From assembly GCF_040581485.1 (NCBI RefSeq), contig NC_090133.1:21142001-21206000 (forward strand): DNA of 64,000 nucleotides. The letters run 5' to 3'. Made by a program: the position numbers and the translations under genes. Shown piece after piece: positions 62,746 to 64,000 of the stretch. Source of the DNA: Linepithema humile (Eukaryota > Arthropoda > Insecta > Hymenoptera > Formicidae). Within the stretch, counting starts at the first letter, position 1; each line of letters starts with the position of its first letter. The notes under the pieces are model-generated. The model made no database searches. It had not been told where the DNA came from and saw nothing but the letters and a program-made list of their open reading frames with translations.

Positions 62746-64000
62746 TTAACTTTTTGTGACGGTAGTCACTTCGGTCTCCAAATTATGTTCAGCTTCGACG
62801 TCTTCTTGAGCAACATTGATTGCAGAATGCACAGATTTCTCATCTTCCGGCAAGTAATCTGGATGACTCTTGTAGATGTCCCAGAACATTTCTGCAACGC
62901 TGTCATCGAACTCTGTGCGAGTTTCTTCGCTGATGAAGCTACTGCGTCTACTAACACACTCGAAAGAATTTATTCCGGGTGGAGGAATGGTGCTCGCAAA
63001 TGTTATTACTCTCGGATAATCGCGCACGGCCGTCAGATCCGCGACAGAGATTCTAGAATGATGTGCTTCGAATAAATTAATCGCGGAATCGATGCATTCC
63101 ACCGAGTCACGCTCTATTCCAACAGGATCAAAGGGTGACCTCGGTCTTTTCAAAGGACGCGCTTGGCCGAGATTCAGACGCCACTTTGTGCTCACAAGCG
63201 CGTTATTCGCGTTTTCAAGATTCAACGCAGGCAATGTGCGACGCAATTGGAAATCATTCGACTGAGAATCTTCAGTCGCGCCCTGCGCGAGACGCTGTCG
63301 ATGTATAAAATAAGAATCCTCGTCGGGTACCGCAATTGCTCTAGGAATAGACATGCCATAGGTTTTGACTTTTCCCGGATTTTTCCGCAAGGATTTAGAC
63401 AGGATCTTCCTTCTTACGATGCAGATCTCGGAATCCGCATCAACGTTTTCGCGATCGAATGCAAAGATCAATGGCGTGATGCGAAAGCCAAGCCGTTGAT
63501 TTGTATTGAGCATTTTTGTGATCACGTATACAAGAGCATTTATGTTTTTACAGCGTAGAACATAAATTGCGCCGCGATCTGTCGTAAACAACGGCGGGCC
63601 GATCCAGCAAGGATCGGCGACGTAGTAGCCGTCCTTGGCGGCCAACACGGCTAAAGTGATATTGTTGCATTCGATAATGACATTGTGAGCTTCTTCAAGA
63701 GATAGTTGTAACGCTGCGCTTAATGTTAATCTATTTTGAGCACCATATAAAATACCGCATACGCTTGTGTCAAAATCTATGGTCCATAAGTGTGGAAATA
63801 TTCTGAAGGATGTCTGTAAACCAAACCTGTTTTGCGCCTTCGAAGCCTTTCGCGAAAAATTTTTTAGACTTTTAACATAGTGGGAATCTCCGCAGATTAC
63901 AGCCGAGTCTAAAATGGCTGCATTCCACCTTGAAGGATGACAAAGATGCTGCATAGCCAGAACAGCTACGCATATAGCGGCGCAATTTTTCCCCGCTCGT
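62746..64000 (-). CDS. Uncharacterised protein, 3' part; N-terminal region possibly cysteine-peptidase-like
   Basis: An unbroken minus-strand frame runs from the right edge to a TAA at 62746-62748: 417 residues, no introns seen, N-terminus outside the window (the Met codon at 63954 is internal, since the frame stays open upstream as RAGKNCAAICVAVLA). The first ~150 residues look like a folded domain: GKNCAA..VLAMQH, then ILDSAVICGDSHY, CGILYG, LAVLAAKDGYYVADP, and IYVLRCKNINALV. This order (G-K-x-C near the start, D-x-x-hydrophobic-x-G, then YY-x-x-DP and a hydrophobic segment) recalls papain-like folds of the C76/tegument-DUB type found in many insect uncharacterised proteins; that is a weak inference, and no clear catalytic histidine is seen. 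The remainder is polar, with a basic RPLKRPRSP patch and an acidic C-terminus, likely disordered. GC-rich, even codon use supports a real gene. Confidence 0.82.
   Translation of the reverse strand, partial: RAGKNCAAICVAVLAMQHLCHPSRWNAAILDSAVICGDSHYVKSLKNFSRKASKAQNRFGLQTSFRIFPHLWTIDFDTSVCGILYGAQNRLTLSAALQLSLEEAHNVIIECNNITLAVLAAKDGYYVADPCWIGPPLFTTDRGAIYVLRCKNINALVYVITKMLNTNQRLGFRITPLIFAFDRENVDADSEICIVRRKILSKSLRKNPGKVKTYGMSIPRAIAVPDEDSYFIHRQRLAQGATEDSQSNDFQLRRTLPALNLENANNALVSTKWRLNLGQARPLKRPRSPFDPVGIERDSVECIDSAINLFEAHHSRISVADLTAVRDYPRVITFASTIPPPGINSFECVSRRSSFISEETRTEFDDSVAEMFWDIYKSHPDYLPEDEKSVHSAINVAQEDVEAEHNLETEVTTVTKS

Noticed and set aside
1..64000. tRNA, rRNA, known microRNA or CRISPR array
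   Set aside because: No B-box-like GGTTCGANNCC with matching stems, no rRNA-like sequence and no regular spaced repeats were seen; a covariance-model search was not possible.

Overview
The window is animal nuclear DNA, almost certainly insect and probably a hymenopteran such as an ant. It is AT-rich non-coding DNA with long introns and short, sharply bounded CpG-rich islands. Its one multi-exon gene is fasciclin-3 (Fas3), a cell-adhesion family I know only from arthropods. The order is an inference; no species can be named. There are no bacterial genes, tRNA, rRNA, CRISPR array or transposon coding frames that I could recognise.

Bases 1-34476 hold no exon I can support. They consist of AT-rich DNA with CpG-rich islands (about 1.2-1.7, 8.6-11.5, 15.2-19.0, 20.0-20.8, 22.0-22.5, 27.4-28.0 and 30.8-31.1 kb), two diverged local duplications, several short palindromes and one possible LTR-like remnant. 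This stretch could be the large first intron of Fas3, because the signal-peptide exon is missing from the window, or intergenic regulatory DNA.

Bases 34477-60412 (+) carry Fas3 from its first Ig domain to two alternative C-termini. Exons are 34477-34794, 35638-35784, 35954-36133, 36517-36701, 38944-39085 and 41638-41748 (three Ig domains and the membrane segment). The gene then continues EITHER into a terminal exon at 46159-46388 (acidic tail ending DTPV, a PDZ-ligand form) OR through a 31-base micro-exon at 55111-55141, then 58411-58585 and 60242-60412 (tail with an ITIM-form and an ITSM-form tyrosine motif). All intron phases agree, so both products stay in frame: 486 residues seen for the long form and 437 for the short. 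Skipping the micro-exon shifts the frame and gives a third, truncated tail. The introns contain three hairpin (MITE-like) elements, microsatellites, and two places where strong antisense splice donors hint at minus-strand transcripts.

Bases 60413-62745 separate two convergent genes and hold poly(A) signals for both strands. From 62746 to the right edge, on the minus strand, is the 3' part of an intron-free reading frame (417 residues seen) for an uncharacterised protein. Its N-terminal part recalls a cysteine-peptidase-like fold, and its C-terminal half is polar and probably disordered.
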